A stretch of 64,000 nt of DNA. It comes from Misgurnus anguillicaudatus. Lineage: Eukaryota; Chordata; Actinopteri; Cypriniformes; Cobitidae. Location of the stretch: NCBI RefSeq assembly GCF_027580225.2, contig NC_073354.2:21225001-21289000 (forward strand), read 5' to 3'. Both the position numbers and the translations under genes were made by a program. Position 1 is the first letter of the stretch. Each line of letters begins with the position of its first letter. This document shows positions 47,501 to 56,989 of this stretch, piece after piece. A model generated the notes under the pieces. The model was given only the letters and a program-made list of their open reading frames with translations. It ran no database searches and was not told where the DNA came from.

Positions 47501-50146
47501 CTAAAATTAAACTAAAATAAACTAATATGAACTAAAATTTTATTTGTTTATTTGTGCCCATGGACCGAAATTCAACTTTTTTTCGTGCCTTGAGCACGAA
47601 TATCTTTTTTGTGATACTTGCACGAAATTCTATAAATAGTTTTTCATGTCCGTGGCACAACTTTCTTTTTCGTTTGATTTTATGTTTTGTTTTCTCATAG
47701 TTTGTTCCTATTTCCTTACCATTGTCGCTTGGGGTTGGGCTTAAAATCACTTTTTGTTTACATTTTAGACATCCTAACCCAAACCCCAACTCTAATACCA
47801 ACTCCAGGCGAGAATTTTTTTAAAAGCAAAAAAAAAAAAACATGTAGAAACAAATACATAAAAGTACATCCTAACCCAGTGCTTCTCAATTATTTTCTGT
47901 CACGCCCCCCCCAGGAAGAAGTAAACATTTTGCGCCCCCCCAACTCTCCGTCAGGACTGTAAATAGTGTAATTTGTCTATAAAATTACACATCTGCAAAA
48001 CATTGTATCCTTAATAACATTAAAGAAAACACAAAAAAAGAAATATCAATCAACTACAACAAAGAATAACTTTATTAACATTGTTTTTTTAGTCTGTAAC
48101 TGAAAAGACTTAAAATGCATCAATTTGCCTGGAAAAAAAAATCAAGCCTTATTTACAGCATTTTTTTTTGACCATTTGATACTGAAAAATTAAATTAAAT
48201 ATAATCAATAAATATTAATAAAAAACTCAAGCAGCTTATCAGTGTGTTTGGCGTGTAATGTCTTTAAGTGACGGTGCAAAAAAAATCACTTCCTGAAAAA
48301 GTATTTTCCCCGTGGTCTCGCGCGCCTTTTTTCTCTAGAGCCCCTGGTGTCGCTTCGAGCCCCCCCTGGGGGTCCCGCCCCACTATTTGAGAAGCACTGT
48401 CCTAACCCAACCCCCAAATCTAACCCGCCCAACCCCTACCGACAATGATTTAAAAATAGGGAGAAAACAATCCATAAAATGACATGAAAAAGAAAGTCGT
48501 GCCACGGACACAAGAGACTATTTATAGAAATTTGTGCGATTGTTACGAAAAAGACATTAAAAAAACAAATTTCATGCCATGGACACGAATAAATTAATAC
48601 AATTTTGCGTAACTATAACACGACTTTCCGTGAGGTGATGTTGCAAGTTACAGTACACTGTTATGCTGCGTTTACACCAGCCACCGGTAGAGGCGTGAAG
48701 CGCGAGTGATTTCAATGTTAAGTCAATGTGAAGACGCGCATTGGGCAACCTGGTAAGTTGTAATACACATTTCACTTTTGAGTCATGTGGCATTTATCGA
48801 CCCACGCCGTTTTTCTCCCCCCTATAGTAAGGTTACCAAATAAAAACTGGTAACTCTCTCGATAAATGCACAATCAACATCAGTCATCTTGCAAACAGAA
48901 AACCGCATAGCATTTGCCCCTCCCACTAAAATCGAAATTTGCCTCTGACGCGCGTCAAATGCTTGCTTTTTCTGCGTGTCTACTTCGCTCTACATGCACG
49001 AATGCATTCAAACTGTTCAAGCAACAAACTAGGCACGGTACACGCGATTGTGACGCCTGAAACGCAGTTGGTGTAAATGCAGCATTACTTTTAGACCTAG
49101 CTGTAACCCAGCCTTTCCTTCAAAATTTAACTCTAACCCCTAATCCTAACCCTAACCATGCCCCTACTCCTTAACTAAACCATCCCCCAATCTCATTAGC
49201 TGTAAATGTGGGAAATTTCCAGAACAACTTGTAAATCCCTATTGGAGATACGTAGTGATAGCACATTGTAATAAGGCCACCTAAAATAAAGTCTGACTCA
49301 TTTTTTTAAATGTGTAAAGTTTTACAGAATGTTACTTCTCAAAAACAAGATAACCATTTTAATAGCATATTTGAGAAATTCAGGTGCTAGTTGTCACACA
49401 TGATCCAATAAAGCCAGCAGATGTTACTGGAACATAAGGTGATAATTTACAGCTAAATTTAACCCCAGATGGAAAATCAAACCGTGGGAGAACAGCTTTT
49501 TTTAATGTGCAGCCTTATCAGACAGGGTCTCATATTGTGATATAGGCCATTACTGATGCTGCAGCTTCCTGTGAGAATTCATATGCTGTGCTTTAAGGCC
49601 ACCTGTCATAGACTAGATGAATTAATCCTGCATAGAGAACAGCAAGGGTCCGGCTTACCGCGTTCAAAGAAACTGCCAACTTACCTCGTATTCCACATAT
49701 TCCTCCTCTTCTACCTCATAAGACACGGTCTGGATTTTCACATCGTTTTCATCCAGCAGTTTGGCTTGAGGGTCCTCCGTAGCGGGGGTCTCCGCCGCAA
49801 CGTCCTTCTCTTTCTTCTCCACGAAGGTGGTCTCGCAGCACTCATTTTTGTAATCCTTGCCCTTGCCACCTGCGTCCTCCTTGTAAAGTATGAAGTTAGG
49901 CTTGTAAAACGCCTCCACCGCCAGGTGAAGCGAAGTGGCGTCCAGTAACTGAGCTTTGGCCTTGCCGTTTCCTCCCGTGACCGCGACCCCACCGCCTCCG
50001 CCTCCTCCACCGGTTACAAAATAATTAATAATGTTCTCCTGATACTGGTTGCTGTGGAAGTCGCCACCGTAGCCATAGTCGGCCTTGACCACATGCTTGC
50101 TATTTTTATCCAAAAGAGGGTTCTGAAGCTCACTTAGGCTCTCCAT
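24519..50146 (-). CDS. syndig1l: SynDIG1-family membrane protein, three coding exons (join 49685-50146, 33594-33731, 24519-24677)
   Basis: The three exons join in phase 0 to give 252 residues; human SYNDIG1L and SYNDIG1 are about 238 and 258. SynDIG1-family proteins are single-pass type II-like membrane proteins of the dispanin/CD225 group. SynDIG1 itself is a postsynaptic AMPA-receptor-associated protein; SYNDIG1L (capucin) is known mainly as a striatum-enriched, Golgi-associated relative. Seen here: the start [12 protein letters not shown] (the SYNDIG1L N-terminus as I recall it), eight glycines at 46-53, [18 protein letters not shown] at 67-84, ECCETTF at 102-108, an acidic [10 protein letters not shown] stretch at 145-154, SESEDNF at 161-167, PPRDHLGL at 171-178, a re-entrant-type hydrophobic segment at 178-200 with the CC pair 185-186 (palmitoylated in SynDIG1), and a C-terminal membrane helix at about 220-246. 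The C-terminal half resembles SYNDIG1 more than SYNDIG1L, so paralogue assignment is strong but not certain. Introns are 15,952 and 8,916 bp. Confidence 0.93.
25013..25805. repeat. Family Z MITE copy 2, interrupted and truncated
   Basis: It starts TTAAAGGGACGGTGTATAG, has GACTTGCAACCAACGGCTCA, is split by 25071-25536, resumes GTCCACCGCTCACCCC and stops at ACTGATAATA where a second element begins. Confidence 0.75.
25071..25536. mobile_element. Element W copy 1 (AGTTGGCTTTATACTTATG ends)
   Basis: The ends AGTTGGCTTTATACTTATG and TAAAAGTATAAAACCAGCT are inverted. The interior has TACGCAGACC and GCCTATGGCGTAGG words. It splits the family Z copy; the target duplication is unclear. Confidence 0.65.
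25806..26710. repeat. GGCGC-rich MITE (GGGCTCTATCAAACACCCGG start)
   Basis: GGCGCAATGCGTGACGCAAG, TTTGCGCCCAATTTTGCGCC, GAGATGTTAGATGGCG and TTGTTAAATTAGCAAAAGTG occur in the order of a common zebrafish-type non-autonomous element. Right edge approximate. Confidence 0.6.
28321..28889. repeat. TIR element (TAGAGTGCTGCAGGGATGA ends)
   Basis: TAGAGTGCTGCAGGGATGA at the left pairs with TCATCCCTGCAGCATTCTA at the right. 569 bp, non-coding. Confidence 0.7.
29595..30135. repeat. Element W copy 2
   Basis: The left AGTTGGCAGATCGTTATATT and right CACGACTATAAATTGGGCT are degraded inverted ends. Inner GTAGGTCCTACGGCGTAGCC and CTACGGCGTAGCTACGGTG match copy 1 in kind. Confidence 0.55.
31296..31693. repeat. 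MITE (TTAAAGGTCACATTCTTTC / GAAAGAACGGAACCTTTAA)
   Basis: Inverted ends of about 19 bp with TTAA at both extremes; 398 bp, non-coding. Confidence 0.8.
32350..32690. repeat. Degraded repeat ending CCAATACCCAGCCCTAA
   Basis: The right end and inner GTATCGTGATACGTATCGTG words resemble a hAT-type fish MITE. The left end is eroded. Confidence 0.5.
32691..33560. other. Intronic sequence before coding exon 2; repeat-poor block 33240-33560
   Basis: 33080-33200 carries a short relative of the 1600-2124 repeat (ACAGATACCAGAAAATCATT). 33240-33560 is complex sequence with AT-rich homeodomain-like words, just 3' of the exon in transcript terms. Confidence 0.4.
33594..33731 (-). CDS. syndig1l: syndig1l coding exon 2 (residues 155-200, CD225/dispanin core)
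   Basis: It is 138 bp, exactly 46 codons. The acceptor is a T-rich tract then CTATAG ending at 33732; the donor is CAGGGG|GTAAGT with the GT at 33593-33592. The translation holds [15 protein letters not shown], then the hydrophobic [20 protein letters not shown], the hallmark of the SynDIG1/proline-rich transmembrane family. The CC pair matches the residues palmitoylated in SynDIG1. The open frame listed across this region on the minus strand (33590-33817) is a different frame. Confidence 0.95.
34135..34778. repeat. Palindromic MITE family B, complete copy
   Basis: TTAACGGAAAACACCACCG at the left mirrors GGTGGTGTCTTCCTTTAA at the right. Arms of about 310 bp pair almost throughout (ATGGTGGCACAAAATAAAAC / GTTTTATTTTGTGCCACCAT) around a centre at about 34450. 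Confidence 0.88.
35529..35562. repeat. (TA)n microsatellite, about 17 units
   Basis: Direct reading of alternating TA. Confidence 0.95.
35631..37265 (+). mobile_element. Tc1-like transposon, TA-flanked, about 1.63 kb
   Basis: Inverted ends of about 220 bp share TTAGAATATCATCAAAAAGTT and CCATTCAAAAAGTGAAACTTG. TA lies at 35629-35630 and 37266-37267. The right end reads GCACCTG; the left outermost bases have diverged. Length is normal for Tc1 elements, so this is a near full-length copy. Confidence 0.93.
36088..36990 (+). pseudogene. Frameshifted Tc1 transposase
   Basis: It starts [20 protein letters not shown] with a helix-turn-helix N-terminus ([18 protein letters not shown]). The frame then changes near 36290; [27 protein letters not shown] (first catalytic aspartate region), FQQDL (second aspartate) and a DLNP-like LTLTP/LNP end lie in different frames. 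At least three frame changes plus stops: not functional. Similarity fades at about 36990. Confidence 0.93.
37270..39430. other. Repeat-poor intronic stretch, candidate regulatory DNA
   Basis: No gene and almost no MITE words. 37640-39300 is complex, with TTAATC, TAATTA and CAGGTG-type words. Open frames here (37665-37943, 38221-38502, 38644-38850) show no domain or splice signals. Confidence 0.4.
39438..40229. mobile_element. TIR element with 6-bp flanking repeat
   Basis: Inverted ends of about 85 bp: TATGGAGGACCACAAGAGTC at the left, GACTCTTGTGGGCCTCCATA at the right, both continuing through AACTACCTGGACAATAAAAA. CATTGC flanks both sides (39432-39437, 40230-40235). 792 bp, non-coding. Confidence 0.85.
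40230..41334. other. No supported gene or repeat
   Basis: Opposing frames at 40752-40985 (plus) and 40775-41068 (minus) show no domain. Confidence 0.5.
41335..41682. repeat. Palindromic MITE (right end ATTTTTTGCAGTG)
   Basis: CTAGTTTTTAGACAAAA and AATCTGCCAATAGAATAAG at the left pair with CTTATTCCATTGGCAGAT and TTTTGTCTAAAAACTAG at the right. The left arm is partly deleted. Confidence 0.75.
41779..42165 (-). repeat. Family Z MITE copy 3, complete
   Basis: TTAAAGGTTCACTGTGTAA at the left and CACACTGCACCTTTAA at the right; 387 bp, inverted relative to copies 1, 2 and 4. This is the reference full-length copy in the window. Confidence 0.85.
42210..42726. repeat. Harbinger-type MITE with an internal 146-bp tandem duplication
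   Basis: TAA flanks both sides (42207-42209, 42727-42729). The interior carries GTGAGTGATTTCAATGTTAA as in 48664-49084 and 52798-53565. GTCGCAGAAGCCCCTCCC and the following ~145 bp, through AAACTAGATGCGGTAGAC, occur twice (42421-42566 and 42567-42712). Confidence 0.75.
43016..43402 (+). repeat. Family Z MITE copy 4
   Basis: It runs from a decayed left end (GTAAGTGTTGTGTGTATATT) through GATAAAAACGGCTCATTC to ACACAATGCACCTTTA. Confidence 0.75.
44910..45420. repeat. MITE fragment starting TTAAAGGAATAGTCC
   Basis: The left end is intact. The interior (CGTCATGACGTCAAGAGGTC, GTAACACGTGACCTC, GATCGTTTATAGTACTTTGA) resembles a common fish repeat. No matching right end. Confidence 0.5.
45486..45720 (+). 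pseudogene. Possible Tc1 transposase C-terminal scrap
   Basis: The frame reads [20 protein letters not shown], resembling the (D/N)W-x-A-Q-x-PDLNP block before the third catalytic residue of Tc1 transposases. No inverted ends were found around it. Confidence 0.45.
46980..47480. repeat. Repeat with CGCGTGCAC/GTGAAAC mini-units
   Basis: GTATACTTGAATGTACT-type words flank 47268-47380, where TTTCGCGTGCACACGTGAAA and close variants recur four or five times in alternating orientation. Confidence 0.5.
47545..48605. repeat. Inverted-repeat element enclosing a hAT MITE
   Basis: The left arm (TATAAATAGTTTTTCATGTC, GTGGCACAACTTTC) and right arm (GAAAGTCGTGCCACGGACAC, GACTATTTATAGAAATTTG) are inverted. 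The centre is split by 47877-48399. Confidence 0.7.
47877..48399. mobile_element. hAT MITE with 8-bp target duplication
   Basis: The ends CAGTGCTTCTCAATTATTT and CTATTTGAGAAGCACTG are flanked by TCCTAACC at 47869-47876 and 48400-48407. C-rich subterminal blocks (ACGCCCCCC, GCCCCCCCTG) are typical. 523 bp. Confidence 0.93.
48664..49084. repeat. Harbinger-type MITE, TTA-flanked
   Basis: The ends TGCTGCGTTTACACCAG and GGTGTAAATGCAGCA are flanked by TTA (48661-48663, 49085-49087), the usual PIF/Harbinger duplication. 421 bp. Confidence 0.88.
49088..49684. other. Intron end next to coding exon 1
   Basis: A short C-rich run with CCCTAA words near 49135-49160, otherwise nothing recognisable. Confidence 0.5.
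49685..50146 (-). CDS. syndig1l: syndig1l coding exon 1 (residues 1-154, cytoplasmic N-terminal region)
   Basis: It encodes the start codon and 154 complete codons, ending ...EEEEYVEYE. The donor is GAG|GTAAGT with the GT at 49684-49683. The ATG at 50146-50144 is the first in the exon: no ATG occurs in the 105 nt between it and the upstream acceptor. The region is hydrophilic, with a polyglycine run (46-53) coded by a GC-rich stretch and a conserved ECCETTF block. An ORF in another minus frame (49738-50010) and one on the plus strand (49556-49948) overlap this exon and are shadows. Confidence 0.95.
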
Positions 50147-50251
50147 TGTAGAATGCGTTGCGTTGAACAGCCGGATGGAGAAATATAGGAAGACGATATG
50201 ACCTTGGCTGGACCGATATGACAGGTGCTAATGTGTTCAATAGGCTGTGAG
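50147..50251 (-). other. syndig1l: syndig1l 5' UTR part of the first coding exon
   Basis: The minus strand reads a long pyrimidine tract (TCTCTCTTCTCACTCCTCC) then CTACAG at 50257-50252, a near-ideal acceptor. Exon sequence then starts at 50251 and runs 105 nt to the ATG with no upstream ATG. This implies at least one non-coding exon further upstream, at higher coordinates. Confidence 0.75.
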
Positions 50252-51323
50252 CTGTAGGAGGAGTGAGAAGAGAGAAAAGTGAGGGAGCGTGCGGTAAAGA
50301 CACGCGCTGTTGAACACATGCAGAGAAAAGTTTAATAAGTCTGAACTCGGGACAGACAAGTGCTGGCAATGAAAAGCCAGCCATGCAGTTAACACAGTGA
50401 TGTCTGTGGCACCAAAAGCCATGGCTGATTTGTGAAGACTCTTATTAGAAATAATGCTATAAATAATGCAGATTGAAGCTTTCATGCTGAGTGAGTGATT
50501 TTATTTGTCAGTCTGTGAGAGCAGTTTTCTGCAAATTACAATGAAAAAAAAACCACAACAGCATATTCTTTTCAACTAAGCTGATAACCACTAAGCTGCT
50601 ATTAGGTAGATTTTAATTAACTTTGGTCTGCCACTCCATGAAACTCAATGACATCCCTGGTAAATGGGAATGGCTGGGAGTCTATATGCCATGAAGGTAA
50701 AGCAGACATCTTTGTTAAAAGGCAATTTCGAAAAATGCACAATGACCCAATGTGCCATGCAGAGAGCGCACTTAGTCATTCTTTGCACGTTGCACTGGCC
50801 AGTATGATGGTCATCTTCTTATGCTAGCACTTTGCACCATGTGGGAATGACTAGATGCGGAGTCATGTTAAAGTACTGTACAAGTTTTTTAATTACTAGT
50901 GGCATTGAAATGCATAATGCACAGTAGGGGTGCGCAGGGCAAAAACTAAGGTGGGGTTAGTTGTAACTCTGACCGTTTGCATTGTTGCACAGGGTTGAGG
51001 GATTTGTTTTTCTCATATTGTTTTCACACTGCCAAAAGACGATCTCACACAAATTTATGGAAAGGTTTAATGTTTTTCCATAGAGTCATTGATGAAAGAG
51101 TGTTTTGGTGGCATGTTAGTAAATGTTTTTTTCGGTTTCTGAGTTGGGTGTGTAAGATTCCAAAACCAATGTTATGTCATCTTAATCAGTGTCTTGTTGA
51201 CTAAAACATAGCATCATTTTGAAATATGTCTGCAGCTCTTAACAACCTTTTTGGTAGGCTTGAAAATATTTTCACCCAGCGCTAACGATATGAAACAGTT
51301 ACGCTAGCGTAATTCTTGCCGTT

Positions 51324-52136
51324 CGGGGTTTCCAGCAAAAAAAGTATTAGTTAAGGTGGTAGGGTTGGGCGGATGGGCGGGGCCCGGGGCTTGACAATCA
51401 AAGGGGTGGGGCATACACATCATGATTTTTTTTTATTAAAAACAGTCAAATAAAACTTAATTTTGAAGAAACTATGACAGTAAATGAACACATACTAGAT
51501 TATTAATAAATTAAATATTTTTAACAGATACCTCTAACTGGATAGCTGCATAATGAAGTGAAATTAAAGGGTTAATAAAAACAAACTAAAGCAGATGTTG
51601 TAGAACATCTGGCGAATAATGTTAGATAGCGCAAAGATTGTAAAAACTGATTATTTCCCACTATTAATAACATTATCTTAAAGGAGTGTAACTACTGTAG
51701 CATGTAAATAATGCACATAAATAACGTAAGCAAGAGCGCTCAACAATTATATCTAATCAACAGGCACGTGCAACCTAGCTAGCAGGTCGCTCAAACAACA
51801 AAATCACCAGCTAACTTACTTTAAATTTGCAAGAACTACACTAATACGATAACAGGCTTAAATAAACCCAAAACTTAAATCCACTTACAGTTCTCACGGA
51901 CACGTGTTTTATCAACTAGCTATCCTACAGACAGTGATGGACCACAGCTCTCATTTCGGCCGTGTGGATGCGCGTGCCCCCTCGCGTTGTAAAGCGTGTC
52001 CACGCTATTCTACGAGATGCACTTGATGCCCTTTGGGCAACAATTTTTTTTTTTTTTTTTGACGACCTAGTTAAGGCGGTAGGGTTTTCCAGCTTAGGCG
52101 GGCTGCCTGAACTGCAAAGTGCTGCAGGAAACCCTG
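51324..52136. repeat. Probable hAT-type element (GGGTTTCC / GGAAACCCTG ends)
   Basis: CGGGGTTTCCAGC at the left and GCTGCAGGAAACCCTG at the right are inverted. AGTTAAGGTGGTAGGGTT near the left recurs as AGTTAAGGCGGTAGGGTT near the right in direct orientation. Flanking 8-mers do not match. Confidence 0.5.
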
Positions 52137-52797
52137 CTATTGTTTTAAGTCGGCTAAACACTAATGTTTGTTGGCTGCCAACAAAATATCAAAAATGGTT
52201 TGTCAAAATGTATTTTTATTCATATCTTTAATATTGATGGAATAAGGCATGTCAAAGATTAAAATCATAATGAAATTAATGGCTAAAATCAGACTTTGAT
52301 TTGCATCATCTCAGAATTTGATTTTGAGACTTTAGTATAGTTTTTACAGACTGGGTCACATACTGTATAACATTTTTTGATTTTTTTGTCATAATTGTGC
52401 TGCTTTTTCTCACATATTTAGACATTTGTATCCATTTATAATTGAACTATGCTTAGAAGAGGGATGAATAGTATAGATACCTGTCTATTATAGACAGATA
52501 TATAAACAATATCCACTTCAAGTATAGACAAATAGTACTGAAATATTTTGCCTGCAAACTTAATTTTTAGCAAGTGTTACAACTAACCCACTACCTGTTA
52601 CAATTAACCTCACCTATGGGGTAAGTTGTAACGTTTGCACTTCGGTCACGTTTGGTGTAATTGTCCAAGAATGGTAAGTGATAGAAACAAACTTCAAATG
52701 TTCATTTGTAGCAGAGATGTGTGTGTTGCTTGTGTAAAAATATAATTAATCAAACTCAAATATTTTTGAATGATTGAGCCAAAACCACAAAGCGTTA

Positions 52798-53565
52798 TGG
52801 TGCGTTTACACCCACCGCGGTAGAGGCGTGAAGCGCGAGTGATTTCAATGTTAAGTCAATGTGCAGACGCACGTCAGGAGGTCCCGCGGCGCGGAAGAGG
52901 CGTTCGGCGTGGAGCGGAAGACGCGTTTCCGCCTCATTGGCAAGGCGCAAATTGAGCGTTGTGCGCGGTACGCGCGAATGGTGCTATTGTGCATTTTGCA
53001 TTTCACGCGAATTTGTGGCTGACGCCCGAGTTGAAAAATTTGAACTTTGGCGGAATTTCGCGCCGCGTTAACCAATCAGGAGCCTGCCTGCTGCTGTGGT
53101 GGCAGCCCCGCCCAGAGTCACTCACTCAAGCAGTCACTCAGAGCTATATGACACAAGTTGTTATTTCTATTAGGAGACAGGAATAAAAAGGACCTCGCTT
53201 GGAAGAGTGTCAGTAAGGACTTTGGGCAACCTGGTAAGTTGTAATACACACTTCACTTTTGAGTCACATGACGTTTATCGACCCGCGCCGTTTATTTTCC
53301 CCCTATAGTAAGGTTACCCAATACAAACTGGTAACTCTCTTGAGAAATGCACAATCAACATCAGTCATCTTGCAAACAGACACTCGCACAGCAGTTGCCC
53401 CTCCCACAAGAAGCGGATTTTGCCTCGGACGCCCGTCAAATGCTTGCTTTTTCCCCGCGTCTACTCCGCTCTACACGCGCGAATGGATTCAAAGTGTTCA
53501 AGCGGCAAACTAGGCGCGGTAGACGCGATTTTGACGCCCTAAACGCGTTTGGTGTAAACCCTGCA
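52798..53565. repeat. Harbinger-type MITE, longest copy, TTA-flanked
   Basis: TGGTGCGTTTACACC at the left and GGTGTAAACCCTGCA at the right, TTA at 52795-52797 and 53566-53568. It shares its right 350 bp with 48664-49084 but carries about 350 bp of extra CpG-rich interior (52880-53230). Confidence 0.85.
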
Positions 53566-53743
53566 TTAGATTGTGCCCCACTCTCCCCTACTGTGCAAAA
53601 AGGCAATCATGTCACCATTAGATTTGTTATACTTATAATGGTAATGCCTCTTTATAATGGTCTCTTTATTAGAATACAACCAGAAAAACAGGAAATTTAT
53701 ACTCGGTATACTGTATTTTTGTTCACATATTTCCTGTATTTCC

Positions 53744-54077
53744 TTAATGGAGCATTTCACCCGTAGAAACATTAATCTTTATTGAAAGTGTGTCATATTT
53801 GTAGTCGAAATGTGACATACATTTAGAATTTGGTGCCTATTTGACCGAGAAAAGGGGTGTTTGTAGTCTCACCCCCTCAACAAAGATATTGGACTTCCTC
53901 CTTTCAATTATGAAAAATTATTATTTTTACATAATTTAAAGAAGGAAGTGCAACACTTGAAATCTGTATTTCTCCTGTCTCAGCAGCAACTGAGGAAATG
54001 ATGCATGACCATTCAAAAACATGACTGGGGTTCTAACTACACAAAGCTTAATGCAAATGGGTGAAGTGTCCCTTTAA
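53744..54077. repeat. MITE (TTAATGGAGCATTTCACCC / GGGTGAAGTGTCCCTTTAA)
   Basis: Inverted ends, 334 bp, with TTAA at both extremes. Confidence 0.75.
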
Positions 54078-56989
54078 TAAAGAAAGTAAAAAAAATGGAT
54101 GCTCATTAAAACTTACAAAGTTTGCCAACAAAGCTGGTGGTGGCCTAAGACTTTTGCAGAATTCTGTACTAAGTGCATTATCAGAAACTTGTTCAAAAGA
54201 AAAGCTAATTTAGTAATAATTGCTTCTGTACAACTCCCATTAGGTATATTTAACAGAGCACACCACTCTTACTCGTATATAAATCCAGTAACCCTTGATA
54301 TTGAAACAAACAGCATGTGGCCACGGCGGTTGGTACACACCCTCCTCCTCATTAATCTGTTATTAAAATAGCAACACCATGAGACAGAAATCAGATTATT
54401 TCCGAGGTTTTGATTTGATCTGTGCTGATGCTTCTCTGTGTTGTCAAATGCAGGATCATTCATCAAGAATTGCTGACTCTATTGCTCAGAGAGGTTTTGA
54501 GCTCTCCCAATTCTCAATGCACGTTTCCACACACTCAGCATCTACAGTACTAGGCACATTCTCCCAGCTCAATAATACTACCCTATCACAGCCCACCAAA
54601 GAAAAAGATTGCTTAATCAGTAGAAATCTAATTCTGAATTTATTATTGGGTTTTTATAAGACTTTTCATACTTTGAAGATTATATTAAATTGCTTGGCAA
54701 GCACAATTTCTCCTACTGTATGTTGACATATTTTCTAATATAACAGAAAGGAGGTATAAAGGGGCGACACTTTGTTATTCTAGATATCAGTGGGGACAAA
54801 GTTGGGACAAAAATCAAAGTAAAGCAAGTTTTGTGTTTATGCTCAAGAGTACAATAGCATACAGATGGCCTTAAAACAAACACGCGCAGACTGAAAGCCT
54901 CATTACTCTTTATGCCTTTCCATCTCTGTCTGCATTGATTTCTGGTCAATTTTGACCTGCATCTTCTACAGAGTGTCTGCTGCAGATACATTCTTCATTC
55001 CAATTGGCTTCCTGTCATCATTTCTCGATTCTCCTATAAATAAAACAAATGTCTGTTTGTAGTGAAAGATACCAGGGTTAGTGATTTAGGTGTGTGTGCG
55101 CAACTGTCTGCTGTGCTTGTTATGCAAAGATGGTAGCTAAAGATATTAGACCTTTTTAAGTTGTGTAATGCCAAAAAATAATGTACCATCTGATAACATT
55201 ATTAACTGTTGTTTTTCGTAATTGAAACGAGGCCGTGCTGCACCTGCCGAAAACATTTGCATGGCAGAGCAGACGTAATACTCTATGCTTGTAATATGTG
55301 CCATAAACCCTTGCAATGGAATACAGAAAAAAACATCATGTTCTTAACTGTCATTGAGGCCTTGGAGAGGATGTTTTTTATATAGCCTTAAAGTCTGGCT
55401 TGTCAAAAAGAGACATGGACTAGCCTGCAAAACATTTGCAAAAGTATTTGCTGTTTTGTAGCTATAGCTGAGAGGTCAGAAAGGGAGAACAGACTTTACA
55501 GCTATATACATTTAGAAAAGGATGTGGGGTAGGGTTAATGTCTACATTTTAGTCTACTATTTAGCTGTTTTAAAGCAACTGGCATGTGTTTTTACTATAC
55601 GTCTGACTACCTGTTAAACTGTCAAATGTAATTACGCTTCAAACGCATAAAACATAATCATAGATTTAGTAGAAGAACTACCTTCATTTATTTGAACTGT
55701 AATTATATTTAGTGCATAATTACTTAATTTCACATGACAGTATCATAATTGTCCTTGTTAAAACATTTAAAGAGTACAATTTTCTATGATTCTTTGATCA
55801 TTCATTTAGTGGAATTCAGCTTAGTATAAACAAATTTAGCCAAGATTATACGCTACACACTGCAGACAGACTTTCGGATAGGATCAACAGAAAAATTGCC
55901 ATTTTATTCATCTTTTAATCACTCGCTGTGTTTTGTGCTGTCTTATTAGAGTTAGCTGTAAAGATGTAATATTAAAGCCTTCCCACTTTTAAAATGGTGA
56001 TCATGGCAACGACCACTTGGCTATTTTTTATGACAATAATGTGTACATTTGTGCATTTACATCTAGCACCTGTTAGTTGTGCCAATATCTCTCATCAAGG
56101 TCAGATGAGGATGAGACTGAATAGCATCTATATAGAAGCAAGTAGGGATGTACAATATAGTGCTGTATATAAAATAGCGCAAAAGACAGTTTAGCCTTTA
56201 TAAATAACCTTATTAGAATTCAGTCTGCCTACACAGATTCACTGCAGCATTCTGCTGTCAGTCAAAATATTGTGATACGATAAGGATGTATCTAACAGCT
56301 ATTTCCTCATAGACTCAGATTTGAATCTTATTGTGCTGTAACATGTTTGACAATTCTGTGCACAGTTTCTTAGATAAGCTTAAAATAAGGAAATGTTGTG
56401 ATCAATTTCTGAATTGCACTTCTATTTAATCCCAACTACATACTTTTAAAGAGAAGCGCCACATGTTTTTATCCATCATTGATTCTTTGTGCCAAGTTGC
56501 ATTCAAATTCCCCTGCCTATGTTTTCATCAATTAAACCTTATAATGCTCAAACCTCCTGAAGTCAATAGTACAGTGGCTAAACACACTTTAGCAGTGTTA
56601 ATGTGTCGCTGTGTAAAATGACTAATGGAAACGTTTGTTAGTCATGCACTTTAATTACCATGTACACACTGTGTACAAGACAGGGGTGCAATTTATCAGG
56701 CCAAAATGCAGTAATGTGCCTCTTGTACTACCAAAATGGTTTTATTAATCTACCCTGTGGGAAAAGAGTAAAATCTGAGAACAAGTGCTTTTTAAAGTGT
56801 TTTTCCCCTTTGATGATGGTGAATAATTGCAGGGCATTCATTACAGTACACTATTACTGTTCATTCAACCCCTCCTAACACAGAAAAAGAAAGAGAGAGA
56901 GGAAGATAACAGACAATAGTATTTGAAAGTTCAACGATCCATGTTATTAAGATGCACATTCGCTATTAAAAAAGAAAGGTTTTATAAAA

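Larger units (their letters stand above)
33732..49684 (-). other. syndig1l: syndig1l middle intron (16.0 kb)
   Basis: Positions follow from the two flanking splice sites. It holds a palindromic element (34135-34778), the Tc1-like element (35631-37265), a repeat-poor stretch (37270-39430) and several MITEs listed separately. 43403-44909 and 45800-46980 show no gene or clear repeat. 34779-35630 holds only a (TA)n tract. Confidence 0.8.

Noticed and set aside
49130..49170. CCCTAA-like words suggesting an interstitial telomere repeat
   Set aside because: Only a few imperfect units; too short and degenerate to call.
49556..50010. Open frames overlapping the first syndig1l coding exon in other frames and on the plus strand
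   Set aside because: Shadows of a well-supported coding exon with GC-rich codons.
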